NCBI RefSeq assembly: GCF_928381405.1
Contig: NZ_CAKMSB010000002.1
Coordinates: 283,351 to 347,350, forward strand
Direction of reading: 5' to 3'
Source of the DNA: Rothia nasisuis
GTDB taxonomy: Bacteria; Actinomycetota; Actinomycetes; Actinomycetales; Micrococcaceae
DNA: 64,000 nucleotides
Both the position numbers and the translations under genes were made by a program. Shown here in pieces: positions 16,491-25,039 of the stretch (its first letter is position 1; the number at the start of each line of letters is the position of its first letter). The notes under the pieces were generated by a model, which was given only the letters and a program-made list of their open reading frames with translations, ran no database searches and was not told the origin of the DNA.

Positions 16491-18565
16491 CATCTCATAG
16501 CGACTTCGTGTTCGGGATAATGACAGGCGTACTTATGATCCTCGCTTGCCAGGCTCAGTGCGGGGACGTTATCGGTACAGTTCTTCTGCTTATCATCGGG
16601 AAGTAGCTTAAAGATGGGGCAGCGAGTAGCGAAAGCACAACCCTCCGGTGCGTTGACGGGGGTGGGTAGGTCGCCTTCCAGCACAATACGCCGGCGATTA
16701 GCCTCCACCTCGGGATCGGGCACAGGGATGGCAGAGAGCAGAGCTCTGGTATAGGGGTGCACGGGACTATCAAAGACCTCGTCCACATCTCCAATCTCAA
16801 CCACACGCCCCAGGTACATCACAGCTACTCGGTCAGAGGCATGACGTACCACAGCCAGGTCGTGTGCCACCATCAGATAGCTCAGACCCAGCTCCACCCG
16901 CAGCTGCTCCAGCAGGTTAATCACACCGGCCTGAACCGATACGTCAAGAGCCGAGACGGGCTCATCAAGAGCCACCAGCTTGGGGTTAACAGCGAGAGCA
17001 CGGGCAATACCGATACGCTGGCGCTGGCCGCCTGAGAACTGGTTGGGGAAGCGGTTAACATGGTCGGGCTGTAGGCCAACGGTCTTCATCAGTTCAAGCA
17101 CACGCTTCTTGATGTCTTTGACTGCCCAACCCTGGTTTTGCAAGGGTTCGGCCAGAATTTCGTAGACGGTGAAGCGGGGGTCGAGTGCACCCGTTGGATC
17201 CTGGAAAACCATCTGCTGGTTCTTACGGAGGGCATTGAGCTCTGAACCGCGCAGACCCTGCTTATTGGAGACACCAGCGATGACAATTTCGCCGTCGATG
17301 TCTTTGGAGAACTCCATGATTTCGAGCAGAGTGGTGGTTTTACCGCAACCTGACTCACCCACGATCGAGAAGCACTCGCCCTCACGGATATCGAAGCTAA
17401 CGCCATTGACCGCTTTGACGGTGCCCACGCGGCGCTTGATGAGAGCGCCCTTTGTGAGGGGGAAGAACTTTCTAACGTCCTTGACCTCAAGCACGTTCGC
17501 ACGTTCTTCGCGGGGTACACCGTCGAGTGCGGAGGTCGGGATAGCGGGAACAGGGAACATCTGTTCAGGACGTTCATTGACAAACTTCTCTGCGTACAGG
17601 CAAGCTGAGCGGTGGTTCTCGCCGGTACCTGCAATCAACTTGAGCTCCGGCTCCTCGGTCAGGCAGGCGTCCGTAGCTACAGGGCAGCGGGCTGCGAAGG
17701 AGCAACCGACCACGGGCTTGAGCAAGTTGGGCGGGGTGCCCTCAATCGGTACCAGCGAGGTTTTTTCCTTGCGGTCCACGCGGGGCACGGCACCCAGCAG
17801 ACCGATGGTGTAGGGCATGGAGGGCTTTTTGTAGAGGTCGGCAGCTGCAGCATGCTCTACTGCCTTGCCTGCGTACATCACCATAATTTCATCGGCCATG
17901 CCAGCGACGATACCCAGGTCGTGGGTAATCATGATGGTAGCTGCCCCGGTTTCTTCCTGGGCCTTCTGCATAACCTCAAGCACCTGGGCCTGAATGGTCA
18001 CATCAAGCGCGGTCGTCGGTTCATCTGCAATCAGCACACGGGGGTCATTTGCAATGGCCATAGCAATCATGACACGCTGACGCATACCACCCGAGAACTC
18101 GTGGGGGAAGGACTTGAGACGGCTCTCGGGGGAAGGAATGCCTACCAAACGCAAAAGTTCGATAGAGCGAGCCTGAATAGCCTTATCGCTCATGCCCTTA
18201 TTATGGACCTTGAGCACCTCAGCTAGCTGGTGGCCGATAGTAAAAACCGGAGTCAGCGACGACAACGGATCCTGGAAAACCATGGAAATCTCTTTGCCAC
18301 GGTAGTCACACATCTGCTTATCGCTCATATCCAGCAGCTCGGTGCCGTTGTACTTGATTGAGCCGGTGATGTCTGCGGTGGTAGGGTGCAGGCCCATAAT
18401 GGCCATAGAGGCAACCGACTTACCGGAGCCAGATTCGCCTACGATGCCCAGCGTCTTGCCCGCATATAGGTCGAAGTCAATGCCGCGCACCGCGTGCACA
18501 ATACCGTTTTCGGTATTGAACTTTACGTTGAGGTCTCTAACGCTCAGTACTGGTGTAGTGCTCAT
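16490..18565 (-). CDS. Fused double ATP-binding subunit of peptide ABC importer (DppD-DppF type)
   Basis: Cytoplasmic energising subunit of 691 residues with two complete ABC domains in one chain, equivalent to separate OppD/OppF or DppD/DppF proteins. The first half has Walker A GESGSGKS, signature FSGGMRQRV and Walker B LIADEPTTALD. It ends in the Cys-containing segment FAARCPVATDACLTEEPEL. The second half (from about 365) has GESGCGKTTT, FSGGQRQRI and LVALDEPVSALD, and ends FATRCPIFKLLPDDKQKNC. Each half carries the C-terminal oligopeptide-transporter extension, in which the cysteines can hold an Fe-S cluster in some members. The start is directly after the permease stop at 18566. Confidence 0.92.
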   Translation of the reverse strand: MSTTPVLSVRDLNVKFNTENGIVHAVRGIDFDLYAGKTLGIVGESGSGKSVASMAIMGLHPTTADITGSIKYNGTELLDMSDKQMCDYRGKEISMVFQDPLSSLTPVFTIGHQLAEVLKVHNKGMSDKAIQARSIELLRLVGIPSPESRLKSFPHEFSGGMRQRVMIAMAIANDPRVLIADEPTTALDVTIQAQVLEVMQKAQEETGAATIMITHDLGIVAGMADEIMVMYAGKAVEHAAAADLYKKPSMPYTIGLLGAVPRVDRKEKTSLVPIEGTPPNLLKPVVGCSFAARCPVATDACLTEEPELKLIAGTGENHRSACLYAEKFVNERPEQMFPVPAIPTSALDGVPREERANVLEVKDVRKFFPLTKGALIKRRVGTVKAVNGVSFDIREGECFSIVGESGCGKTTTLLEIMEFSKDIDGEIVIAGVSNKQGLRGSELNALRKNQQMVFQDPTGALDPRFTVYEILAEPLQNQGWAVKDIKKRVLELMKTVGLQPDHVNRFPNQFSGGQRQRIGIARALAVNPKLVALDEPVSALDVSVQAGVINLLEQLRVELGLSYLMVAHDLAVVRHASDRVAVMYLGRVVEIGDVDEVFDSPVHPYTRALLSAIPVPDPEVEANRRRIVLEGDLPTPVNAPEGCAFATRCPIFKLLPDDKQKNCTDNVPALSLASEDHKYACHYPEHEVAMR

Positions 18566-19540
18566 TTACTTCTTCTTTTTCTTAACTTTGCCAACGGACA
18601 GGGAGGTAGGATCGAAGGCGTCACGCAAGCCGTCGTTCATCAGGGCCAGGGGGCCAACCAGCAGGAAGAAGAACAGCAGCGGAATCCAGAACATCCAGGG
18701 CAGGGTATTAATCTGACTTGAGGCCTGGGCGATGAGTGACCCCAGTGAGAAGTTGGGGTACTTCACGCCGATACCAATGAAGGTGTAAGACACCTCAGCT
18801 AGAATCGCTGCGGTGATGCCGCGGGTAAATTCAAGCACCATCAGGGAGCCGATGTTGGGTACCAGGTGACGCCAGACAATCTTGAAGGGGTGCACGCCCA
18901 TGTAGCGGGCAGCCTTCACATAGTCACGCGAAATCAACGACATGGCCATAGCTCGAATCACACGGGCGGTGTACATCCAGCTGAAGATCAGAAGCACGAT
19001 GGTCAGAATGAGCCAACCGGGTAGATTATCGCGAATAGCCTGGCCGCCAGCACCGTTGATTACGATAGCTACAACCAGCAGGCTGGGTGCCATAATCAGG
19101 GTTTCGAGGACGAACAGCATGGTCTTATCGATCTTGCCGCCGAAGTAGGCCATGAGGCAACCGTAGATAGCTGCAAAAACTACCGAGATAGCACCTACGA
19201 TAAGGCCGATGAAAACCGAGGTGCGCACCGCTTCGACCATCTGAGCGTACAGGTCTGTGCCTGCGCTGGTGGTTCCAAACCAGTGTTCAGCGCTGGGACC
19301 GGTGGAAATATAGAAGGGGTCAATGGTGGTGGTATCCCATTTCGAGAGGTAGCCGCCAAAAAGCCCAAAAGCTATGACCAGCAGCAGAACCACAAGGCCA
19401 AAAACCGCGGTCTTATTCCGCATGAAACGACGGAAGATAATTTTCTTTTTGCTGATAATCTCGAAGTCAGCCTTGGCCTGATCAACCTTGGTGATAATAC
19501 CGGTGAGGTTGTTGTAATCGGTGGAGGGTGAATTACTCAT
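18566..19540 (-). CDS. Peptide ABC transporter permease (DppC type)
   Basis: Inner-membrane permease of 324 residues. A long cytoplasmic N-terminus of about 40 residues leads into KIIFRRFMRNKTAVFGL, the typical OppC entry. About six helices follow. The EAA loop, which contacts the ATPase, is RDYVKAARYMGVHPFKIVWRHL, split here as RDYVKAARYMG then VHPFKIVWRHL. The tail is lysine-rich (KVKKKKK). It overlaps the upstream permease gene by 4 bases and abuts the ATPase gene, so the three are translated from one message. Confidence 0.9.
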   Translation of the reverse strand: MSNSPSTDYNNLTGIITKVDQAKADFEIISKKKIIFRRFMRNKTAVFGLVVLLLVIAFGLFGGYLSKWDTTTIDPFYISTGPSAEHWFGTTSAGTDLYAQMVEAVRTSVFIGLIVGAISVVFAAIYGCLMAYFGGKIDKTMLFVLETLIMAPSLLVVAIVINGAGGQAIRDNLPGWLILTIVLLIFSWMYTARVIRAMAMSLISRDYVKAARYMGVHPFKIVWRHLVPNIGSLMVLEFTRGITAAILAEVSYTFIGIGVKYPNFSLGSLIAQASSQINTLPWMFWIPLLFFFLLVGPLALMNDGLRDAFDPTSLSVGKVKKKKK

Positions 19541-20520
19541 GAGATCCTCACTCGGGGATCGACGACGGTGGTGGCTATATCAGCGATGATTGCACCAACT
19601 GCAAAGATGAAGGAGCCATAGGCCAGGGTCGCGACCGCGGCATTGACGTCCTGGGCGCCGATAGCCTGAACCGACCAAAGACCAATACCGGGCCAGGCAA
19701 AAATTGCTTCGGCGAAGAAGCCGCCGGTAAAGATGGCTGGGACTGTATAGGCGATGGACTGAGCCACCGGAATGAAGGAGACACGCAGAGCGTGACGTCG
19801 AATGGCCTGGTTGCGGGTCAGGCCCTTAGCGCGGGCGGTTCGCACGAAGTCGGCGTTAACGCTATCGAGCAGGTACTGGCGCTGGGCAATCTGGTAACCG
19901 CCCCAGCTCATAATCGTGATACAGAAAGTTGGGACGATGTAGTGGGCGGCTAGGTCAAGTATGTAGGGTATACCCGGTTCAACCCCTGGTGAAGAAATGC
20001 CGGTGACGAAGAAGATGCGCTCCCCCGACATGTTGTTGATTGCCACGGCACCCAGCTGGACCAGGAAGTAGGCGATAGGAGCTGGCAGGATATACACCAG
20101 GTAGGAGTAGCCGGTAATCACACGGTCTGAGAACTTGTACTGGCGGGCAGCTGAGTAGACACCGAGGGCCACACCGATGACGAGGGAGAGCAGGACAGCA
20201 ATCAGGTAGAGGCGCGTCGATACCCAAACACGCTGGCCAAACTCAGCGTTGATGAAGGCACCGTTCGGGCTGCGGCCCCAATCCCAGTGAAGAACTATAT
20301 TGGTTAGCCACTGCGTGTAGCGTTCCCAGGAGCTCATGGACGGGTCAAGGTTCAAGGCGGAGAAGTTGCTCTGAATCTGCTCGGGAGTGGGGCGAGGGAC
20401 GCGTTCCTGCTCTAGCAGCGCTGGGTTCAAAGAGTTAACGGCGAGAAAGTAGCCACCGGAAGTCGTCAAAAAAATCATGATGGCATAAGTCGCGGCCCGC
20501 CTGAGCAGGTACTTAATCAT
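19537..20520 (-). CDS. Peptide ABC transporter permease (DppB type)
   Basis: Inner-membrane permease of 327 residues and first gene of the importer operon. It starts MIKYLLRRAATYAIMIF, the classical OppB N-terminal helix. A periplasmic loop includes PTPEQIQSNFSALNLDP. The EAA loop is RTARAKGLTRNQAIRRHALR (about residues 225-244). The frame is open for about 37 codons upstream, but family length and membrane topology support the ATG at 20520. A TTGACA -35-like element lies about 90 bases upstream. Confidence 0.9.
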   Translation of the reverse strand: MIKYLLRRAATYAIMIFLTTSGGYFLAVNSLNPALLEQERVPRPTPEQIQSNFSALNLDPSMSSWERYTQWLTNIVLHWDWGRSPNGAFINAEFGQRVWVSTRLYLIAVLLSLVIGVALGVYSAARQYKFSDRVITGYSYLVYILPAPIAYFLVQLGAVAINNMSGERIFFVTGISSPGVEPGIPYILDLAAHYIVPTFCITIMSWGGYQIAQRQYLLDSVNADFVRTARAKGLTRNQAIRRHALRVSFIPVAQSIAYTVPAIFTGGFFAEAIFAWPGIGLWSVQAIGAQDVNAAVATLAYGSFIFAVGAIIADIATTVVDPRVRIS

Positions 20521-20580
20521 GAGACGAACTCTTTCGTGGAGTCGAACATTGTGTGTGCCTTTACAAATACTGCCGAAGTT

Positions 20581-20622
20581 ATGATACCCGGCATATACTG
20601 ACGTATTGTCAACGAGTATATG
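20581..20622 (-). promoter_or_regulatory. Candidate promoter and operator of the peptide importer operon
   Basis: On the minus strand TTGACA (plus 20607-20612) and TATCAT (plus 20581-20586) form a -35/-10 pair with a rather long 20-nt spacer. The -35 sits inside an inverted repeat with arms CATATACT (20592-20599) and AGTATATG (20615-20622). A repressor bound there would cover the promoter. The rest of 20521-20944 is AT-rich between about 20780 and 20860 and holds no credible gene. Confidence 0.45.
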
Positions 20623-20890
20623 TAGTAGCACCCATCACATCAAGCGTCGAGGCTCCCCTGGGTTACCGCTGAGTACCTCTACCTGTTTACAGGCCGTTTA
20701 CATACTCAAAACCTTGGCCCCAACTCCCCCGAAAATTCGGGCTTTAAGCGGTAGATGGATCGTCTTTAAAAGACCCTTAAAACAGTTTATCTGCGCAATA
20801 TGGTTAAAAAATCTTTAATAATTCATGTCAGATTTTGAATCAAAACTAGGGCAACTTCGGCTGAGGAGTTACCCCTCCCGCCCAGCATGA

Positions 20891-20919
20891 AGGGCGCTCC
20901 GCTATCTGCAGAGCGCCCT
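20891..20919 (-). terminator. Hairpin after xth
   Basis: AGGGCGCTC (20891-20899) pairs with GAGCGCCCT (20911-20919), about 25 bases after the stop of the exonuclease gene. It has no T-run. Probably a terminator. Confidence 0.55.
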
Positions 20920-20944
20920 CACCGTCACATGAAAACAAGAAACC

Positions 20945-21772
20945 TTACAGGTCAATCTCTAGAAGAATTGGCGTATGATCCTGGCGGGGGCCAGAGTCAA
21001 CCATCTCAGAAGACTGCACCTTCTCAGCTACCCGGTCAGAGACCAGCCAGTAGTCGATACGCCACCCTGTGTTATTGATTTTAGAGGTGCGGGACCGCTG
21101 AGCCCACCACGTGTAGGCTCCCGTCACGTCCCCGTGCACCTGGCGGAACGTATCACTGAAACCACGGGACAAAATGTGGGTAAACCCCTCACGTTCCTCG
21201 TCGGTAAAGCCCGGTGAGCGGCGGTTAGACTTTGGATTCGCCAGGTCAATCTCGGTATGAGCCACGTTGAAGTCGCCGGTTGCCAGTACAGGTTTTGAGG
21301 CATCAAGGGTCGCCAGATAGTCGGCGTAGAGGCGATCCCAAACCTGGCGGTCAGCCAGGCGGCGTAGGCCTTCAGACGCATTGGGGGTGTACACCTGGGT
21401 GACGTAAAAGTCATCAAACTCCAGGGTAATCATACGCCCCTCCGAGTCCATGGTTGTGGGCGCTGTGAGACGCGGGTACGTCACGACCGGTTCCAGCTCC
21501 TGGCGGTAGAGGAACATAGTACCTGCATAGCCCTTGCGTGCAGGCGCATCCGAAGACGCCCACACTATCGTGTAGTCAGGGAAGTAGGCCTGTAGGGCCT
21601 CCACGTGCTTCTTGGTTGGGCCCTGAGGCGACAGTTTAGTTTCCTGTAGCGCCACAACGTCCGGGGCCAGCGCTGCAATTGATGCAAATACATCGCGTGA
21701 GAGCAAGGCACGCGCAGACTCACCGGTGAGGGCAGCATTTAAGGAGTCAACATTCCACGAGACAAGTTTCAT
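20945..21772 (-). CDS. xth: Exodeoxyribonuclease III (AP endonuclease, XthA family)
   Basis: Base-excision-repair enzyme of 275 residues that nicks DNA at abasic sites and trims 3' ends. The endonuclease/exonuclease/phosphatase fold is shown by MKLVSWNVDSLNAAL at the N-terminus, the metal ligand in VVALQETKLS, KGYAGTMFL, ATGDFNVAHTEIDLANP and the C-terminal WRIDYWLVSDRV and RQDHTPILLEI. The open frame reaches 21937, but the family start and length fit the ATG at 21772. It lies where glnD is often found in related genomes (between glnK and ffh). Confidence 0.93.
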   Translation of the reverse strand: MKLVSWNVDSLNAALTGESARALLSRDVFASIAALAPDVVALQETKLSPQGPTKKHVEALQAYFPDYTIVWASSDAPARKGYAGTMFLYRQELEPVVTYPRLTAPTTMDSEGRMITLEFDDFYVTQVYTPNASEGLRRLADRQVWDRLYADYLATLDASKPVLATGDFNVAHTEIDLANPKSNRRSPGFTDEEREGFTHILSRGFSDTFRQVHGDVTGAYTWWAQRSRTSKINNTGWRIDYWLVSDRVAEKVQSSEMVDSGPRQDHTPILLEIDL

Positions 21773-21834
21773 GCCCACCAGTCTACCGTCACCAGGGCAC
21801 CCACCTGTGAACGCCCCGCACCCCACGTGTGCCA

Positions 21835-21868
21835 AGGGCCGGGGTGTTCTCATGTACTCCCCGGCCCT
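21835..21868 (-). terminator. Hairpin after glnK
   Basis: AGGGCCGGGG (21835-21844) and CCCCGGCCCT (21859-21868) form a 10-bp GC-rich stem 17 bases after the glnK stop. It is the likely end of the amtB-glnK message; no T-run follows. Confidence 0.6.
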
Positions 21869-21884
21869 CACTCGGTGACGACGA

Positions 21885-22223
21885 CTATATTGCTGAGACG
21901 CCGCGTTCGCCCGTGCGAACACGTACCACCTCATCAACGGTACTCACCCAGATTTTTCCATCACCGGCGCTACCGGTGTTGGCCGTTGCGATGATCAGAT
22001 CAATGATGTCTTCGGCTCGATCAGCCGCTGCCAGAATCTCTAGGCGAACCTTGGGGATGAGGCGGATATCGTACTCTTTTCCCCGGTAAACCTCCACATG
22101 CCCATGCTGGCGGCCGTAGCCCTGAGTCTCCGAAACCGTCATACCGTCAACACCGAAGTTTTCGAGTGCCTCACGGATTTCATCATATTTTTCTGGTTGG
22201 ATCAAAGCTGTAATCAGTTTCAT
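21885..22223 (-). CDS. glnK: Nitrogen regulatory protein P-II (GlnK)
   Basis: Trimeric signal protein of 112 residues that senses 2-oxoglutarate and ATP/ADP and plugs AmtB when nitrogen is plentiful. It starts MKLITALIQPEKYDEIREAL. The T-loop GYGRQHGHVEVYRGKEYDIR keeps Tyr51, the residue adenylylated in some actinobacteria. The C-terminal signature is TGSAGDGKIWVSTVDEVVRVRTGERG, split here as TGSAGDGKIWV then STVDEVVRVRTGERG. It follows amtB after 10 bases, the classical pair. The frame extends 13 codons upstream into amtB; the ATG at 22223 fits the family. No glnD is present in the window. Confidence 0.95.
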   Translation of the reverse strand: MKLITALIQPEKYDEIREALENFGVDGMTVSETQGYGRQHGHVEVYRGKEYDIRLIPKVRLEILAAADRAEDIIDLIIATANTGSAGDGKIWVSTVDEVVRVRTGERGVSAI

Positions 22224-22233
22224 AGCTCTACCC

Positions 22234-23490
22234 TTAGTTCTTAGAGAAGGCACCGGAGGCACCCGTTGACATGGCGTAGGCGGTCTCTGCGTGCTGAGCT
22301 AGGTCAATGCCCTGAATTTCTTGCTTTTCAGTCACGCGGAAGCCGATAGCACGGTGGACAGGAACGACGATTATAAGAGTGACGACTGCGCAGTAAAGCA
22401 TGGAGATTATCGTAGCTACCGACTGAGTGACCAGTAGACCGAAGCCGCCGCCATAGAAGAGACCCGCAGTGCCGGTTTCGGGTGTTGCGATAAAGCCCAG
22501 CGCCAGGGTTCCGAGGATACCCGAGACCAGATGCACGCCAACAACATCGAGTGAGTCATCATAGCCAAAGCGATACTTGAGACCAACAGCCCAGCCCGAT
22601 GCGACGCCGGAGACAAAACCCAGGGCCAGGGCACCAACCGGGCTGACATTGGCGCAGGCAGGGGTGATAGCCACCAGGCCAGAGACCAGGCCGGATGCTG
22701 CGCCCAGGGAGGTCACGTGCCCGTCACGAATACGCTCGAGCAGGGACCAGCCCAGCATGGCAGCTGCCGGAGCAGCTAGGGTATTGACCCAAATCAGACC
22801 AGCCTGAGCACTGTCTGAGGCGGCACCCACGTTGAAACCGAACCAACCGAACCAGAGAATTGCAGCACCCAGCATGACCAGGGGCAGGGAGTGGGGGCGC
22901 TGATTGGGATCTTCGCCAAACCCCTTGCGGGCACCGAGTACAAGGGCCAGAATCAGGCCCGCAACACCGGCATTGATGTGGATGACCAGACCACCGGCAA
23001 AGTCAATCGCTTCACCAAAGATAGACCCGATGAAGCCCTCTTCACCAAAGAGACCTCCGCCCCAGACCATAAAGGCCAGCGGGCAGTAGACCAGGGTCAA
23101 CCACAGGGGCACAAAGATGCACCAGGCACCAAAGCGGGCCCGGTCGGCAATTGAGCCGGAGATAATAGCTACCGCGATAATTGCAAAGGTTGAGCTAAAG
23201 GCAACAGCCAGCAGGTCTGTTCCCCCAGCTGCCAGAGTGGCTGCCAGCCCAAGGTCATTGACGGGGGAACCCACAATGTCTGGGATCAGGGCATCTCCCC
23301 CGCTCATGCTATAGCCCCACAAGACCCAGCAGACCCCTACCAGTCCCATGGAAATAATGGACATCATCATCATATTGAGAGCCGACTTGGCTCGGGTCAT
23401 ACCGCTGTAGAAGAGCGCCAAGCCCGGCGTCATGAAGAGCACCAGAGCCGCGGCGACCACGGTCCACACATCGCTGGCAGTCAGTTCCAT
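22234..23490 (-). CDS. amtB: Ammonium transporter AmtB
   Basis: Ammonium channel/transporter of 418 residues with about eleven membrane helices and no cleaved signal peptide. Family segments visible include TPGLALFYSGMTRAKSALNM near the N-terminus, MVWGGGLFG, the twin-His region with VIHINAGVAGL, and VGVHLVSGILGTLALGF. The C-terminus (about from HRAIGFRV) is the cytoplasmic regulatory tail containing the AmtB-typical QGIDLAQHAETAY, which contacts GlnK. Two clusters of GlnR-like half-sites lie upstream, so it is probably induced by nitrogen limitation. Confidence 0.95.
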   Translation of the reverse strand: MELTASDVWTVVAAALVLFMTPGLALFYSGMTRAKSALNMMMMSIISMGLVGVCWVLWGYSMSGGDALIPDIVGSPVNDLGLAATLAAGGTDLLAVAFSSTFAIIAVAIISGSIADRARFGAWCIFVPLWLTLVYCPLAFMVWGGGLFGEEGFIGSIFGEAIDFAGGLVIHINAGVAGLILALVLGARKGFGEDPNQRPHSLPLVMLGAAILWFGWFGFNVGAASDSAQAGLIWVNTLAAPAAAMLGWSLLERIRDGHVTSLGAASGLVSGLVAITPACANVSPVGALALGFVSGVASGWAVGLKYRFGYDDSLDVVGVHLVSGILGTLALGFIATPETGTAGLFYGGGFGLLVTQSVATIISMLYCAVVTLIIVVPVHRAIGFRVTEKQEIQGIDLAQHAETAYAMSTGASGAFSKN

Positions 23491-23604
23491 GACTGTAACC
23501 CCTTTTCTTTACCCGTCAGGTTGCCTGTTTCTTAATCTGCTACGAAGCTGGCCGTGCCAGGCTCCGCCTTGCATGTTTGACAGGTTCTATTCTTCGCCAG
23601 GTGT

Positions 23605-23642
23605 GTTTCACCCAATGTTGGCAAGGGTTACTGGTGAGTTAC
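23605..23642 (-). promoter_or_regulatory. Candidate GlnR box cluster, proximal to amtB
   Basis: Read on the minus strand, five-base half-sites GTAAC (23638-23642), GTAAC (23627-23631), CAACA (23616-23620) and GAAAC (23605-23609) are spaced by exactly 6 bases, an 11-bp period. This fits the known actinobacterial GlnR pattern GTnAC-n6-GAAAC. The gap 23491-23792 holds no gene. Confidence 0.55.
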
Positions 23643-23678
23643 AGTGGACCTCTGAGTGTTGCGAGAATGAAAACAGCG

Positions 23679-23704
23679 GTTACAGGAAGGTTTCACGGGG
23701 TAAC
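23679..23704 (-). promoter_or_regulatory. Candidate GlnR box cluster, distal to amtB
   Basis: Minus-strand half-sites GTTAC (23700-23704), GAAAC (23690-23694) and GTAAC (23679-23683), spaced 5 and 6 bases. Together with the proximal cluster this looks like a tandem GlnR operator for amtB-glnK. The single 5-base spacing is off consensus. Confidence 0.5.
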
Positions 23705-23724
23705 ACCGATGTTTAAAGAAGAAG

Positions 23725-23770
23725 ACCATCTACACCGAAAGACCCGCCTGGGTTTCCCGATATAGATGGT
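23725..23770 (-). terminator. Terminator of ftsY
   Basis: On the minus strand ACCATCTA / TAGATGGT (plus 23725-23732 and 23763-23770) is followed by CTTCTTCTTT. It lies about 25 bases after the ftsY stop and insulates amtB from ftsY. Confidence 0.65.
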
Positions 23771-23792
23771 ATTGAGTGGCAGAGGCAATAAG

Positions 23793-24908
23793 TTAGTCAA
23801 GCAGTGCGTCAACAAAGGCACCGGGCTCGAAGGGAGCCAGGTCATCGGGGCCCTCCCCTAAGCCAATAAGTTTGACCGGCACACCGAGCTCCTCCTGAAT
23901 TGCCACGACGATACCGCCCTTGGCCGAGCCGTCAAGCTTAGTTAGCACGATACCGGTAATCTGTACAACTTCTGAGAATACCTTGGCCTGGATCATGCCG
24001 TTCTGGCCGGTCGTTGCATCAATCACTAGGAGCACCTCGGTAACCGGTGCCTCTTTTTCAACCACGCGCTTAATCTTGCCCAGCTGGTCCATCAGACCGG
24101 CCTTGTTCTGCAGGCGGCCCGCAGTATCAATCATGACGGTATCCACCCCACGGGCCTTGCCCTCACGAATCGCCTCGAAAGCAACAGAAGCCGGGTCGGC
24201 ACCGTCCTTATCTGACCGCACCGTATCGACACCCACCCGGTCACCCCAGGTCTGTAGCTGATCAGCTGCCGCAGCACGGAAGGTATCAGCCGCCCCCAGC
24301 AGTAGACTCTTCTCTTCAGCCACCATAACGCGGGCCAGCTTACCCACGGTGGTTGTCTTACCCACGCCGTTAACACCAACCACCAGCACCACGCCGGGGT
24401 TCTCGCCCTCACCGTCCATAGTGAGGGAGCGGTCGGTGTCTTCGCCAACAATAGCGAGTAGCTCCTCACGCAACATCTGCTTCACGTGCTCCGGATTCTC
24501 GGTACCCTCAACACGCACCCGCTGTTTCAGAGCTTCAACCAGTCGGGTAGCAGGTTCAGCGCCTACATCAGCAAGAAGCAGGGTCTCCTCAACTTCATCC
24601 CAAACGTCCTGATCAATCCTGTCGCGTGAGAGCAGAGCCAACAGGCCCTGACCCAGCGCAGTGTTGGAGCGAGAGAGACGGGCCCGCAAACGCACCAGAC
24701 GGCCCTGGGCGGATGCCGGGCGCTCAATAGTAGTAACAGGCTCACCGGCCGGTTGCAGATCATCGTCCTCGTGGGTAGTCTCGTAGCCGCCCTTGGGTGC
24801 CTTGGGGCCGCGCAGTAGAACTAAAAGCACGCCGCTCAAAATCAGCACACCGAGCAGTATGTACACAATCAAAGTCAGAGAATCATTCACCCTTCTAGCT
24901 TGCCACAA
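23793..24908 (-). CDS. ftsY: Signal recognition particle receptor FtsY
   Basis: Membrane-associated SRP receptor GTPase, partner of Ffh. The 371-residue product has an N-terminal membrane helix (LIVYILLGVLILSGVLLVLL), a short charged linker instead of the long acidic A-domain of E. coli, then the NG domain. P-loop GVNGVGKTTT, DTAGRLQNKAGLM and LTKLDGSAKGG are all present. The start is uncertain: the longest frame uses TTG at 24908 with AGGG 4 bases upstream, and a GTG at 24890 is preceded immediately by AGAAGG. It is followed by a clear terminator and is divergent from the MFS gene. Confidence 0.95.
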   Translation of the reverse strand: MWQARRVNDSLTLIVYILLGVLILSGVLLVLLRGPKAPKGGYETTHEDDDLQPAGEPVTTIERPASAQGRLVRLRARLSRSNTALGQGLLALLSRDRIDQDVWDEVEETLLLADVGAEPATRLVEALKQRVRVEGTENPEHVKQMLREELLAIVGEDTDRSLTMDGEGENPGVVLVVGVNGVGKTTTVGKLARVMVAEEKSLLLGAADTFRAAAADQLQTWGDRVGVDTVRSDKDGADPASVAFEAIREGKARGVDTVMIDTAGRLQNKAGLMDQLGKIKRVVEKEAPVTEVLLVIDATTGQNGMIQAKVFSEVVQITGIVLTKLDGSAKGGIVVAIQEELGVPVKLIGLGEGPDDLAPFEPGAFVDALLD

Positions 24909-25039
24909 ACAGCCCTGTGTTACAGCCTCCGTAGCAGAGATTAGAACGCACTTCTGAGCGCATCACCCCGCACCGGGCAGACGTGAGCTAAGATACTGCT
25001 AGCACCGTAACCGCCCACACAGAAACCACGACTTCCTGA

